Positions 45,191 to 58,154 of a DNA stretch of 64,000 nucleotides are shown one piece after another. Below the pieces are notes generated by a model, which worked only from the letters and a program-made list of their open reading frames with translations, did not search any database and was not told where the DNA came from. This stretch comes from Lophius americanus (lineage: Eukaryota; Chordata; Actinopteri; Lophiiformes; Lophiidae), in assembly GCA_037951165.1 (NCBI GenBank), contig JBBDHG010000051.1, forward strand, positions 1,708,001 through 1,772,000. Direction: 5' to 3'. Each line of letters starts with the position of its first letter. Positions within the stretch are counted from its first letter, which is position 1. Both the position numbers and the translations under genes were made by a program.

Positions 45191-46105
45191 CGCTTTTGTT
45201 CCTGCTTTCTTCCCTTGTGGGGATTAATCATAAAGTTCTGTCCTCGGACTGATCCACAGCGCCTAAAGTAACTAAAGCTCTCACAAACTGAAACAATCCA
45301 CACATCATCACACATTTGTAACTGCAGACAGATTTAGAACATCCATAAAACATTCACAGCGGACAGAAATAACAATCGCCGTTTCGGTCCCGCCGTCGGT
45401 CATAGCGGAGCTTTTAATGAGCCTCTGAACCGGCAGCCGTTCCTCTGATATAACATTACATCCACGATAAAAGAACGCTTTTCAATTATATGACACTTAT
45501 TTCAGATGTCAGTCGGTGTCATCGCCGCGGCAACAGGCCCAACCGATGAACTCAGGCATTCCACCCAGGGACATATTGAAATGGTTCTGAGTCACCTCTG
45601 CGCACGGCGAGATAATTGCCCTCCGGCGCGCCCAAAGAGGGCGTGGTGTTAATAAAGTCTGGGCAGACAGAGGCTAACCTCTGAACCTTGTCTGAGGTTC
45701 TGTTGCTGTGTTAGCCGCAACAGGTAAAAAACCTAAAGGTTTATTCACAACAATATGAACCAATATGCCAAACGGGGAGCTGGCTTGTATAAACATTGGG
45801 TCAATTATAAACGAGTGAGGCTCGGTGAATAATCAACAGGTAGCACCATGCTAACCGCTAATCCATAGCTGTGCACTTAAGCCTGCTGGGAACGTAGCCC
45901 CACTACTAAATAATTGACTTAAAAAAAAAAACAGGTGTCCCTCAATGATATTAACGTCACTCAGAAAATCCTAAAGGTGTTATGACTTCGGTACGGGGGC
46001 TCTGACATTCACGACTTCTGTTGAAACTTCCTTTAAAACAGTCACAAAAGAAGGTCAAGAAAGTAAAGCATACGCAATTACAACACAAGTAACTCAGTTA
46101 CGCCA
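45191..46105. other. Intergenic, nothing recognised
   Basis: No frame or repeat of note. Confidence 0.5.
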
Positions 46106-46345
46106 ATGTATTCCAATTAGGTCAACAGATATGCTAACGTTTTCTACCTAGTGGCTTTCATGCTATAAATGTTTTCTGCAAAACACGCCAACAGTAGCAT
46201 TTTTCCAGAACGTTAGCATCTTTGTTGACAAACATGCTCACGTTTCCAGCTAGTCGCCTCAAACGCAGCAGCAAACAGAAAGGTTAGCATGTTTGACGCT
46301 GGCGATGCTGGTGTCTCTACTAACACGCTAATGTTAGCAGAATGC
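46106..46345. repeat. Degenerate gctaacgttt repeat zone
   Basis: Diverged ~90-100-bp units: atgctaacgttttctaccta then gtggctttcatgcta, followed by atgctcacgtttccagctag then tcgcctcaaacgc. Each is followed by gcaaaca/aaacacgc and gttagcat phrases. An old tandem array. Confidence 0.55.
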
Positions 46346-47289
46346 TCCTCCTGTTATGTTACATTTTACTTGATTAAAGCTTTTAAGTGAAGTCCTCGCT
46401 TCTTGAGATATAAACAATTTTTGTCTTGTTAGTTTCAGGCATTTCCATCTATCTCCATTTCGATCTCGTTGTGTCATGTGACCACAATGTCTTTTGATAA
46501 ATATGACTTTATAAAACGTTATAAAAATAGGTTTTCCTCATTATAAAGTATTAACTAGAGTGAGTCAAACGGGAAACTTGTAAAACCAGGTTCAACTGGA
46601 AAACTTTTTTTGCATAATGCATTATCATTCCACTTCTCCCACATTTAGCACGTTCCTCTCCGTATATCTGCATGATGTGCGGAGGAGCGTGGAGAGATCT
46701 CTGATCTGGATCCATGTTTCATCTCCACCCTGCAGAAAGCATCGCCACTGTCAGCGGACAGCAGATCTGCCCACACAGGTCCGCAGCGAGGTCCACTACC
46801 CGGTAGCAGAAGAGCCAATTTGCCCACTGTGATTCAGAACTCTCTGCCTCTACAGGCCGGAGAATGATTTAAATCAGCTCCAGCTGAAAATACGAGATCT
46901 TTCACCAGTCCTCCTATTTCTGGGAGAAATCCAGCCTGTCAGCCTCGTTACGGCTTTGTCTCACATAAAAACCCTCTAAGAGGGTCAGAACCCTCCTGGA
47001 GGTGACTCCTGAACAACTCCAACACAGAGAGTTAAAATAAAGTCATTCATAAAACTCAGCCTGATGGTCTCAGAGAGGAGACGTGTATTTAGAAACTTTT
47101 ATTAAGCAATAGTAAGAGAGACAGAAAGTAATTGGATGTGCTTTAGATACAGGAACATTAACGCATGAAAGAAATCATAAATAGGTTTTTAACTGCCGCC
47201 CTCAACCGTTCTTTTTTTTAATTACATGCATTGCATATGAAGTAGGAGAGACATGATTCAGAAAAAGTTGAATCTTTATTCTTATAGAT
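46346..47289. other. Intergenic, nothing recognised
   Basis: A 71-codon frame at 46617-46832 and its minus-strand shadow lack motifs. Confidence 0.45.
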
Positions 47290-47390
47290 TCATTCTTTCA
47301 TTATCCACCGCTTATCCTGTTCAGGGTCATGGGGTGGGAGCCTATCCCAGCTGACATGGAGCGAGAGGCGGGGTAAACCCTGAACGAGTT
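47290..47390 (-). mobile_element. SINE 3' end (fish GTGGCAC type)
   Basis: attcattctttcattatcca then ccgcttatcctgttcagggt, catggggtgggagcctatcc, cagctgacatggagcgagag and gcggggtaaaccctga. This is the reverse complement of the well-known SINE tail (gtacaccccgcctctcg...agctgggat...gaacaggataagcgg). Well preserved. Confidence 0.85.
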
Positions 47391-48944
47391 TATCTATTCT
47401 TATAGATGAAATGTGATAATCAGTCCGTCAGAAAAGCCTTTGGTCCTCGGGGTCTTCAGGGAGTTTGGGACTGAGGGGTTTCTGCTATGAGCAGCAGTAG
47501 GTAGATCCCTATTGAGTCTGGACACTGGTTGTGGGGGCTGATGGCTCTGCTGAGCTTGATGGATCTATGAGGACTGGGTGGAGATGGGGAGGTGACAGAT
47601 ACATAGATATGGTCGGATGATTCACGTGCTTCTCATCTCGATAAAGGCACGTCAAAATAGATTGTTGGTGTCTTTTAAATATGTTTCGTATCCAAATTTA
47701 AAAAAAAAATTTTGTCATCAATTTATTTTGCTTTTGATAATTTATTGTATTTAAAAACCAGAATTGAAAATCTGAGAGTTTGTGAGAGATTTGAAAACAA
47801 AAGAGCTAAAAAAGACCCTTGAAATCGATTCTTTGAGATACAGCTGGGCTGATATATCATCTCTTCTTTGTTTTAATAAAAAGTCCTGCAGCTCAGGTCT
47901 GAATACATCAAAGTTTTTAACACTCAGACCACCGGTTGGAACAGCAGAATAGAAAAACTTGAATCTATTTTGAATAAAGTAAATAAGTTAATCATCATAT
48001 AGTTATCGGTCAGGAACTTTGAAAATATTTTCCATATTATAAAAAGCTGTTTGGTAAACTTCTATATGTGTGAAGTACAACTAGGTCTAAAGTTGATATT
48101 AATGTCCAGGTCTAAGAGAAGTTCTCAGTACTTCAGTTTAGATTCAAGAATTCACTGGTCATCCCTTCATCACTGTTGCCATCCCAACCATCAGGGAACA
48201 AATCAAATTATCAGGTTGAATTGAAATATACCAGTGTGTGTAGTCAGAATAGCCATGAACATAAAGATAATATGACCTTTATTGGGGAATAAAACATGAA
48301 ATTGCAAAAGCACTCACAGAGTAAAATTTACATCTGAACCTACTCTTGAACAGACATTGTTTCATCATATCCTGTTCTTTTCCAGGATAAAACATCAAAG
48401 GCACAACAGAAGCTAAGGTTTAAGAAAAAATTCCTGGGTTAATTTCTGAATTATTGCCAGCCTCTAAATCTACTGACAGCTCCGTCAAACTTACTGAGTA
48501 TGGATCCGTATAGAATCATAAAGAGGTCACCCCTTTATGACGCGTGTTGTCATGTCCTCTTCCTCTCTTGTCAACAGAAGCGACTTGGCGAGTCAGCGCT
48601 GGAAGACAGTTGGAACGCTCCATGAGGGTCGGGTTCCCACTGATGAGCTCTTCTGAAGGTCCATTTTCTGATGGTTGTAAAATCCCTAACCCTACGGATG
48701 TATGATCAAGGATATGATTAAAATGATATAAAGCAATGTGTGTTTCTCAATCCATGTTTGATGGTTGTGGTTTCGGTCCGATGCCTCGTCAGACAGCATA
48801 GAACTGGATCTGTTGATTCTCCGGGCCGCTTTGACCTAATTTCTACTGGTATTGATCCGACCACTCACCCCAATGAAGACGATCCCAGTCCGTTATGAGA
48901 CGGAATTAGATTCTCATCAGACAGAAATACAATAACTGTGACAG
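47391..48944. other. Intergenic, nothing recognised
   Basis: No confident family. At 47840-48070 the minus strand reads a broken frame with NFDVFRPELQDFLLKQRRDD that I cannot place. Confidence 0.45.
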
Positions 48945-49005
48945 TGAAGCCCATGTAAAGTGCGTTATGAATTAAATGTATTATTATTATTTATTATTAT
49001 CTCAG
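48945..49005 (+). mobile_element. L2-type LINE 3' tail
   Basis: gaagcccatgtaaagtgcgt then tatgaattaaatgtattatt and further ATT units. This is close to the 3' end of the L2 at 32.2 kb (atgtaaagtgcattataaat, then taaatgtattatt). Only about 60 bp of tail is present. Confidence 0.75.
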
Positions 49006-50345
49006 TGGAATTTTAAATAAGTAAATAACAGAAAAAGAAGTCATAAGAAAAAGGACGTGACAGCAGGAGCCATGGGCGCAGTGAGGAGGGAGTATTTGTC
49101 CGTGATCAGAGGGTCCCCAGGCCAGGTGAGATAAGTTACCCCTCTACAAAGTTCTGGTTATACCTCCAAGCCTCCTCTCAACTCAAGGAGGCTGGAAAAC
49201 CTCCAAAGGGAGACACCCTGGAGGCATCCTGATCACATGTCCTTCCACAGAGTTGTGACACCTTGTTTGGAAAGTGAGACTGTGGCGCCATTTTTCTGGA
49301 TCCAGACCTGGGAGGGGTGTTTGGTGGTTAGCGTTTGGTATTTTTTGGCAGAACTTTAGTTATATTACTGGTTAAATTGTCTCTGGGAGGAGCTTATGTG
49401 AATCCGCTTCAGGAAGTTGTGACACCTCACCTGGAGTAGGGCCCACCGCCTGTCGGGATGGGCGTTTGGGTCGGCTGGAAGGAAACACCTGAGTCATCTT
49501 TTTTCTTAGCCCATTCCTTAAATAAACAACGAATCAGGATATACCCAACCTCGGTTTTGAGTCTCCACCTCCTGATCTCTGGTGTTAATATCCATAAGCC
49601 GTGGATGGAGGATCATCGGTTTTTGCTCAGGACCGACTACAGAACCCGATGAGATAAGCTCAACTATCTCCGGACCACTATGAGGTCTCAGTATCTCCAA
49701 AAGCTGTAATGAGAAAAGAGAAATTGAATTTGGAACTCAGCGTGACCAGGAGGATTAGAGTGCAGCCGGAGACTCCGCTCACCTCAAAGATGTCTGCTGG
49801 ATTTGAGGAGCTGTAGCTGGAGAGGGGGGCGGAGCTTTGTTCTGTTGACCTAAATGTGTCCAAAACTGGTTGCACTGCAGGAATTTGACATCTGGAAACG
49901 GTTCAGTAAACTCACTCTGATCGACCTTCTCTAAAATTTGGTGAATTTTTTTGAATTTTTTTTTTTCCATATGATTTTAAATTAAAAAATTCATTTAAAA
50001 AGATAAATGAATCCACCTCCTAACACATCCACTGCTTCCCCTGCTCTCACACCGGCCTTGTGCTCTGCACTACATCACATTGATAAGCAGAGGAATGCCG
50101 CGCACACACAACACGCGAGAATATTCAATAAATAATCAAATAGTTAGTGTTGCCTAGCAACCACACCATCGATACCTGCATTGTTTCGACTCGCTGCGCC
50201 GCCCGAGGGTTCTCCTCTGGTCCTCATGGGGGGGAAGAATATTCTTAATGAAATATTTTTGCACAACATTCTTTATAAACTGATGCAAATACAGTAGGAT
50301 GTATATGGAAAATCTTGTTACTCTTATTGTAAAAACAAAACTGAA
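49006..50345. other. Intergenic; possible LINE scrap at 49165-49255
   Basis: At 49165-49255 ctccaaagggagacaccctg then gaggcatcctgatcacatgt resembles part of an RTE-like fish LINE, but it is too short to be sure. The rest is unassigned. Confidence 0.35.
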
Positions 50346-50826
50346 ATGGTTTTCTTTGACGTGCAGCAGGTTAATATTGTAATATATATAGAGAATATAC
50401 ATTATTACATACAATTCCATAAAATCCAATATTAACATGTATTAATAACACAACCAATCCCATTATTCCTATTATTATTATTTATTTTTGATACACATTT
50501 ACCTTCACTGGTCAAATGTCATTTAATTTATTTAAAAGAAATGTATTAATGCATTTATTTATAAATACATTTATTGATAAATTATATTTATTAATGCATT
50601 TATTAAAGAATGATTTAGTGTATTAATACATTAAAAAACATGTAAAAAGTGTGAGGTTTTTTTAACATGCAGAGCAGGTTAATATTGAAATACGAAGAAA
50701 CATCTATATTTTTTACATAAAATTCCATATTATATGATATTTATATTGTTTAATAAAACAAATATAAATATCATATCATATTAATCATTATATTACCATT
50801 ATTATTATTTATCTTTGATTCCCTAA
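50346..50826. repeat. AT-rich local duplication (two ~170-bp copies)
   Basis: Copies at about 50347-50510 and 50655-50826 share, in order, gcaggttaatattg, acataaaattccat and cattattattatttat followed by ttttgat (or ctttgattc). They are offset by about 308 bp and diverged by small indels. The intervening part is taat/attta-rich. Confidence 0.65.
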
Positions 50827-51235
50827 TGTTATTTAAAAAAAATATTTACCTCTTCTTTCCTCATCATGGTAATGATGAGGAAATTCATCTGTTTGCTTTA
50901 ACAGCCATTAAATTACAAGATACATGTATGAATGTATTTAATTAACGGCCTGTGTCTGAAAGAAACAACATGATCATTTCGGTTGTTTTCAGGGTGAACA
51001 GCAGCGAGGGGGCGGGACTTCTGTTGTCCGTCAAATACATCCTTGCCCTTGAAAATCCAGAACGGCCATTTCACACGGCAACTTTCCTTCTGCATCTCTT
51101 CGCCTCGCCGCAAGAAGTTTTTGTACTTGTTGTTGCACTTACTTCAATTCTACAACTACTATTATCACTAATAATGACTAAATAATAATGAATAAACTGT
51201 CAAAGTCTCAAATTACTACCGACATAAGGATTCAC
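50827..51235. other. Intergenic, nothing recognised
   Basis: A small hairpin ttcctcatcatggtaatgat then gaggaa at about 50859-50884. No other features. Confidence 0.45.
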
Positions 51236-51345
51236 ACAGGGAAACAGTCCAGGTTCACACAGTGAAACAATCCAGGTTCACACAGTGAAACAGACCAGGT
51301 TCAGAGTGAGACAGTCCAGGTTCACACAGTGAAACAATCCGTGTC
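51236..51345. repeat. 23-bp minisatellite, about 5 copies
   Basis: The unit is aggttcacacagtgaaacaa followed by tcc. One unit is shortened (aggttcagagtgagacagtc). Confidence 0.85.
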
Positions 51346-51399
51346 CATGTTCCATGTTCATTCAGTGAGACGGTTTAGTAGTTTTTGTTTATATCCTGG

Positions 51400-51762
51400 G
51401 AACAAACGGTTGCTACGATACAATCGGAGCCTCGTGCCATTCGATTACACGGCAGCTGTAATCTATTACATCCTTTCACCTGCTGCTGCAGAGAATCCTG
51501 CCTTTTTGTCTCTGATCCCGTCTCCTATCTGTTGAAATGTACACATGCTTTGTATCCCATAATGCTCCATTGACCACTTTCAGCCCAGCCGGTGATGCGG
51601 GATGTATTGTTGTTGTCTTAGGGGCAGAAATGTCCCTGCACTCGCGGCGGAGTGTCCCATTATCTGATTGCGTTGTAGATGTGGGTCGTCATGTTGCTAT
51701 TAATGGACTTCACCTCCGTCTTTGTCGACAGTCAACAGCGGCGGCATTGAACAAATGCGGCT
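51400..51762. other. Candidate conserved non-coding stretch
   Basis: Repeat-free and of high complexity: cattcgattacacggcagct, gtaatctattacatcc, cccattatctgattgcgttg, gctattaatggac. Overlapping plus-strand frames of 60-78 codons have no motif. Texture-based inference. Confidence 0.25.
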
Positions 51763-51799
51763 TGTGTGTGTAAGTGTGTGTATGTGTGTGTGTGTGTGT
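51763..51799. repeat. (GT)n microsatellite
   Basis: Interrupted GT tract. Confidence 0.9.
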
Positions 51800-52366
51800 T
51801 TTCCTACGGGTGAGTGTTAAGATGGAAGACGGAGCTTATCAGTCTGGTGCCTGCTTGTAATAATCAATTACTGGTGAATACCAGTCACCTTGAGATGTAT
51901 TGAATCTGCAGAAATACAATGAGAGGATTTGAATTGCACGCGTTGGTGAAATGCTGCCAAGGATTTCTGATGCAGCGACGGAATGAAACATTTTTATTCA
52001 GCCTTAAACCTAATATCTTCCTGAAATGCATCGCCTCCCCTGGCCTTATCTCCCGCGCCGCTCTCCCTCGCTCTCCTCGCTGTAATTGTCGATGAGAAGC
52101 TTTTTTCCGTTCCCCGAGAATGCAGAACATGCATCCATCAATCTGTTCAGTTCTCCCCGAGCGGTTCCCTTCGCTGAAATCCGTTTAGAGCGGTTCTTAT
52201 TGAGTGGAGTGGAAGTGGAGTCCTTCTGGGCCTCCAGCTCTCTGACCCACTTCAACCTATAGGTTTGCTTCCAATGAACCGGATCCCACCGGTACACCGT
52301 GACCTCGATGCACAGAGAAGCAGAGAGATGAGACACTGATTGCTAATTAAATCAGAATAATTACCA
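51800..52366. other. Intergenic, high complexity, nothing assigned
   Basis: Minus-strand frames of 81 and 96 codons (51885-52130, 52046-52336) overlap each other in different frames and have no recognisable motif. The stretch could also contain conserved non-coding sequence. Confidence 0.35.
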
Positions 52367-52786
52367 TACAATCAGCCATAACAATAAAACCACCTGCCTG
52401 GTAGTGTGTAGGGCCCGATTACAGCTGTGTGAGTCACTTTTCTAATCGGGCCGAGACTAACCTTAATGAGCCTTAGACTCGTTATTTTCCCTTTAAATCT
52501 ACTTAATCCAGATGTTACAGCAGTTTACACAGTAGCTCTACTTAACCCACTCTGGAAGGTACCAACCACCGGAAACCAGGAAAACACAACAAGGCATGTA
52601 GTTCTGGAGATGTTGTTCTGACCCGGCCCTCAGATCCTCACATGTGACCATTTTTTCCTGCTTCCAACATCAGCTTCAGGACAAAGTGTTCACTTCCTGT
52701 CTAATTTACTCCACCCACTGACCAGATAATCAACGTCCTTCTGACGGGTCGCTGTTTATAATGTTGAGGCTGATCGGTGAATACGA
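52367..52786 (-). mobile_element. Tc1-like family 2 deletion derivative with TIRs (1)
   Basis: The left end caatcagccataacaataaa then accacctgcctgg pairs as an inverted repeat with the right end gacgggtcgctgtttataat then gttgaggctgatcggtg. Inside, on the minus strand, are the family's 5' leader (gaagtgaacactttgtcctg, gttggaagcaggaaaaaatg) and a piece of the transposase helix-turn-helix region. The catalytic region is missing, and the other half is only gggccctacacactaccagg. It is about 420 bp and would depend on a full-length relative to move. Confidence 0.82.
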
Positions 52787-53214
52787 AGAGACGCCTAATT
52801 AATCAAGCGGCCCCCCCTCTTACTGTGAGTAATGAGCTCCTCAGCGTAGAACAGAAGAAGTGTTTACATATCCTGCCACCCTTTTCAGGGGTTGTTTATT
52901 CTCCTCCCACGGATGAAGGCAGCTGTAATTGGGGAGAACTGTTTGTTGTCGTAGTCGTAGATATGATCAATTTTACATAACAGATGCCTTTTGAAAGAGA
53001 AGGCGACGTTGCTGCTCTTACGTCCCGTTCTTGGCGTGTCGCAGTAATTGGCGTGTCAGCGGCGATCATATCTTTGAACATGCAACACGCTGAGAGCTGA
53101 TGTTAACGACGCCGGAGCGCCAGACGCCAGAAGAGGAGACTCGATGTTCAAAATGTGCATCTTAACCTCCTCAGTTAATGAAAAGGTTCTTTACGGCGCT
53201 GCTCACCTTCAACT
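52787..53214. other. Intergenic, high complexity
   Basis: Includes gcagtaattggcgtgtcagc and tatctttgaacatgc, possibly conserved non-coding. No coding motif. Confidence 0.35.
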
Positions 53215-54210
53215 ACCAACACTCTGGAAAAAAATAAATAAAAGAAATCTCTTTGAATGAACAAAATACATAACACGGAAAGTATTTCCATATGATTTAG
53301 TGAGTTTCTTTCAGTATTAACCAAATATTTTGGGCTAACTTAACAAATATGGGTCGGGTCAATGTAATAGATTTAGGTTGCTTCCATGTAGTTACTTGGA
53401 TTAGTTACAACTTCATTTGATCCTGCTGGTCCAACTCGTTCTGCAGAAGTAAAACTACCCAACTGAATGGCGTTTGACCAACCCATATAACTTATGTCGT
53501 GTGTAACAAAAAGAATTAGGGTGGATTCAAATTAGTTGTAATTGATTACATTTGTCCTACGTCGTCACTTAGGGTTGATTTAACTTTGAGGTTGAATGTT
53601 TTTTTTTAATGAGATCCTTTTCTTGGATTAGGTAAAACTCTATTTAAGAGGGTTGGACCAACACGATCTGCGGTAGTAAATATTTCCCCTGAGCTGTTTG
53701 CCTGACCAAAATAAATGATGAATTTATGAATCATTTACAGGCAGAATTATATTAGAAAATTGTTAGAATTATAAGATCAGGTTAAATATATTGTGTGACT
53801 TAATTCTATCTGTTCATGTTAACTTAACTGAATGTTGTCAGAGTTAAGTTGCAGACTTTCATGCCAATCCGACACAATAGAATCATGTTTATCTTGCAAA
53901 GCAGACAAATTCCTCTGTTTGTGTTTTCTCCCTCACAACTCTCTACAAATGAACTTTAAGAAGAAATCCTGGAAAGTATTCCTACAGCATTAAAAAGTTT
54001 TGTTTGGTTTGAGTATTAGGCATTTATGTTGGTTGGTGATGACGCTGTGACTTAATGTACTCGGTTTGGGCGAATATAACGTGTTCATTCAACTCATAGT
54101 TTTAGATTAGGTCCAAGTTATTTTACTGTCGTTGATTCAACTACGGTGTTCGGATTAAGTCCGACATAACTAATGAAGCCTTTTTCGATTTAATTACGGT
54201 ACACACAGCT
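53215..54210. repeat. Degenerate ggttggaccaac repeat with ~228-bp internal duplication
   Basis: ctggtccaactcgttctgca then gaagtaaaac and gtttgaccaacccata (about 53425) recur as ttggaccaacacgatctgcg, gtagtaaat and tttgcctgaccaaaataa (about 53653). Related phrases (ggtccaagttattttactg) occur near 54110. The right end gatttaattacggtacacac resembles the acggtgca end of the foldback at 18.7 kb. Class unknown. Confidence 0.5.
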
Positions 54211-56562
54211 CTTCATTGTAGCAAACCTGCTCTAATTGTTTTGAATTCCTAAATGTCCTCCCTTAAATGTCCTACCTTTATTTCAGATATTGATTCCAGG
54301 TGTTTGCTCGTGACTTGAGCTGCGTGGATTTTAAACGTCTGCAGAGGCGCCTCGAGGAGAAAGATAAACTCTCACGAATCAAACACAATTACCTCATGTA
54401 GAAACAAATAATCCCATTTCTATGAAGAGAAGTCTGGGGGGTTTTTTTTCTTGCTCGGAGAAGACTTCTGATGTAGATTAATTCGCAACAAGGTAAGACT
54501 GTTTGAGAAGGAACTCATTAAAACTCCTGCGAAGGAGAGGAAGAGGAGCAGTGAATCTAACAACTGAAGACTTTGATCCAATTAAGCGTGAAATCAGCCG
54601 TCCCAGGCAGACGGGCTGGATCTGAAAATCCGGACTCCTTCTCAGATTGAATGAAATGAAAAAATGTCTCCAACCATCAACCGTCTGCATTCGTCCCAAA
54701 GATGAGAGGAAGGTTTACCTGAGAGTCTCCCCTTTACTCAACCGAAATAACAGAGGAGAGATAACGCATGTTTACCTTTGAAGAAATTAACACCCATCAA
54801 TGAATCCACCAAACACGGAATTTGTGGGAAATCTTTATCCTTTAACTTTAGAAGTTTTATAATTTTGGTTTGGGATGTGATCATGGGACCATTTTCTGAC
54901 AGACGGTTTATTTTTTGTGGCATATTTTTCTGTTATTTCATCTTCAGAACCTAAAAATGTTAATATTTCACTCTGTGTATAAAATAGTTTCTCTCGGCAT
55001 GTTAAAGACAAAAATGTCCCCACTGAGACTCGTTAAAACTGACGTCTTTGACCAGGCTTGAATTTTTCTGTGAAAATTCTATCTGAAGGTGACTTTTTCG
55101 ATGGATTGATCGGTTCGGAAATTAAATTCACAGCAAATACATCAAATAATTAAAAGTAAGTAAATAAATATTTAAAAAAATATCTATAAATATATGTATA
55201 TATATTTAACACTCATGATCAGGACTGATGTTGGTTGAAACCATTAAGCTCATAAAAGCATAGAATGATTTATATTTAAATCTATTTGATATAATATGTA
55301 TTATTTAATGATGATTATTACGTATGCTATATTTGATTAAAAAAAATATATACTTGCAAATTTATCATAGTTACTTTATATACTTTTTTTTTAGAATAGT
55401 TATTGTACATTCATTTTTTGTCTGGAAGTAGTGAATGTTTTAAAAAGAATATATAAATAAATAAATAAAATATATATATATAAACATGTTGTTCAAATAT
55501 TGAACATGTAAAAAAAAAATCCTAAATGAGTTTCATTGATTATCATTGAAATATCACACAGAGATATTTCTGATCTTTCTTTTTTTTTCATTTAGAAAAT
55601 ACAGGAGCATCTTGTAGGAAAAGTTGTATTTAAAGGGTTGAAAGGCTGAACTTATGTTCTTTAAAGTCATTACGTCAACAAACATGTAAAATTACAGTCA
55701 TTTATATTTCATAGCATTTTCAGGAAGGGGACATTTCTAGCCACTGGAGTGCTGAATGCATTTTAAAATCCTGAAAATATATGAGTATTTAAAAGTAATG
55801 ATCAGGACTGAAGTGAAAGGGATGACTTTAATGGACTTTAATGGACTTCATGGACCTTTCTGTCCTCAGAGGTCGCCATGAGCTGAAGGGTTAATAGAGG
55901 AACACACAGTTCCTCTTTTGGGATCAAAAGTCACCAAATTAATAATTCCAACCATCAAAATTAATCTAAATCAGTTGAATAGAATGCATTTAATTAGGTT
56001 GTGCCAACAAGCCCCCAGAATAATTCTGAGTGTGTCGAGCCCCATGTCTCCAACATGGGATGAAGCAACGCCTCGCTGCAGATGCATCACACCTGATCAC
56101 ACCTGATCACACCTGATCACACCTGCACTATCCATAACTACAGAACCTGCAGCCTTGAACAATTCTGTCTGTCAGAGATGTGCCCTGTCCTGCAGTAGCC
56201 CCTCTCCCTCACGTTCCTCCTTCCTCCTCCAGGAGTTGGTGTTCCTCCTCTGTGAGCAGTGGGCCTCCTCGCTGCTTCCTCTCCGTCTCTCCATTAGGCG
56301 CCTAACAGAGCGTCGATCCTCTACGTCTCCATGTCGCCCTTCAGGTCTCATCGCCCTCGCAATGGAAGATCCTATCCCTCCGCCATGATCCCAGGACACA
56401 CACTGTCCTCCATTACCCACGCTCACAGCCCACTGCGTCCGCAGCCCACCGAGTCCACAGCCCACTGCGTCCCCAGCCCATTCCCTCTCACAGGAAGCAT
56501 GTTTGCATGAGTGTGTGTGCATGTAGAGTCACATGCTTCTGGGACAGATAGAGTTGCACTCA

Positions 56563-56565
<3 letters not shown>
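54211..56565. other. Intergenic, nothing recognised; four gatcacacct units at 56087-56126
   Basis: AT-rich 54700-55800 without recognisable content. At 56087-56126 a short 10-bp repeat (gatcacacct, four copies). At 56160-56520 a pyrimidine-rich stretch gives long but motif-free frames on both strands. Confidence 0.45.

Positions 56566-56614
<49 letters not shown>
56566..56614. repeat. (CA)n microsatellite
   Basis: An almost pure CA run of about 49 bp. Confidence 0.95.
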
Positions 56615-56619
<5 letters not shown>

Positions 56620-57014
56620 AGCGAGAGAGAAAGATCAATATGTCATTTCAGAGGGTTTTGTTTTCAGCTTGGATGAAGTCCATCTGTAGATTCTTTACAC
56701 ATTAACTGAGTGAAAGTCCTTCAGGAGTGACAAATCATACCCCAGAGCCATCCCATAATAAACGCTGAACATCTGCCACCAGCACTCCCCACTCAGCCAT
56801 TGACATTGTTCAATACCATAAGAGGAGTATGAAGCTTTTCTTTCACCATAGTATATAGTGTTGAAAACAAATATCATAAATTACTCGTGTGAGAAACTTT
56901 ATTCTAAAGTTCTTTCTGCTCAACGGCAACTTTGTCTGGAGGTTTAACAGGAAGTAGATGAACACACAAAATATCTGCTAAAGCAACTCAGTTATCCCTT
57001 CAACACGTAACATC
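56615..57014. other. Intergenic, nothing recognised
   Basis: No signature. Confidence 0.5.
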
Positions 57015-57400
57015 AAAGCCGTCCCAAAGACATTTAAAGCCACAGGTCCATATGTGAAAAGACCCAAAAGTTACAGCATCATATGTAAATAGACATCAAG
57101 GTCACTTGCCCCAAAGACATCAAAGGACACATATCCATATGTCAAATGACACCAATGTCATCAAAGTCACAACGACATCAAAGCTTACAAGTTCCTATTT
57201 GACAAATCCATCAGTCACATATCCCAAAGCCATCAAAGTCACAAGGTCATATGTCATAATACATCATGTCCACAGACATCAAAGCCATCAAGTTAACATA
57301 GGACAAAGCCATCAAAGTAACATGTTCCACAGACATCAAAGTCATAATGTCATAAGACAACATGGTCATATGTCCCCAAGATCTCAAAGCCATATAGTAA
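57015..57400. repeat. Degenerate minisatellite (cccaaagacatcaaagtcac)
   Basis: Roughly 14 irregular units built from cccaaagacatcaaagtcac plus atgtcc/atatgtc connectors, with variable spacing. The 120-codon frame over it is a by-product, with HQSH/IKV repeats and no family. A possible outlier lies near 58370-58400. Confidence 0.8.
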
Positions 57401-58154
57401 TTTGTCATTATTATTCATGGATGTCCTCCACTCCAAATGGAGTCAGAGAAAGTGGAATAATGGATTGAGAAAATGGCAAAAACTCTGCAATGTTTGGTGA
57501 ACAGAAAGCAGATTTCTAAGTCAACCGTCGGAATCCATTCAAAGGTGTTATAAGTTCTTTGTCCTTACGTCTTCTTACTTGTTTCTTGTACTACCAAGTA
57601 GTATCACTTGTTTGGGGTTACAAATGTCTGTCTTTTATTGAACCATATTTGTTGTAGTTGTTTGTAGGTTGGTAAAGCCAGATTTCCGGTGAACGTTTCA
57701 AAGCTTCAGTTTCAATATTTGGATCAGATTTGTTTGTATGAAGTCACAGCGAGACTAAAACGCTCCAGTTGTTCATATCAAACCGCCGCGTCTTTGCCTG
57801 CAGTCACAGACACACCAAAACTAAGATAACAAGTTGTTTCATCCATAGGATCCAATTAAAATCTGTGAAATCACTCAAAGTCATTTTATGTGTCAGATGT
57901 TGATTATTACCGACAGATTCTGGTCGGCGCTGAACTCCAGGAGTGAAGAAGAAGAGGCGCGGTTATAATAACACGCATCAGCTTTAAAATCATATTTACA
58001 TATATAAAGATCAGATATTTTATTTTAGATTAAAATACTCAGTCCAATTGCAGATTGCCAAAATTTGCTAATTTGGCTTTGATGTCACTACCTCTCAGGA
58101 AACGGACCATCTCTGAAACCCTTCTGCTTGGTATACTGAAAAAAACAACAATAG
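57401..58154. other. Intergenic, nothing recognised
   Basis: No signature. Confidence 0.5.

Noticed and set aside
47840..48070. Minus-strand NFDVFRPELQDFLLKQ-like sequence
   Set aside because: Several stops and no family match I can justify.
56172..56522. 116-codon minus-strand frame
   Set aside because: It arises from a pyrimidine-rich low-complexity stretch, with no family and no splice signals.
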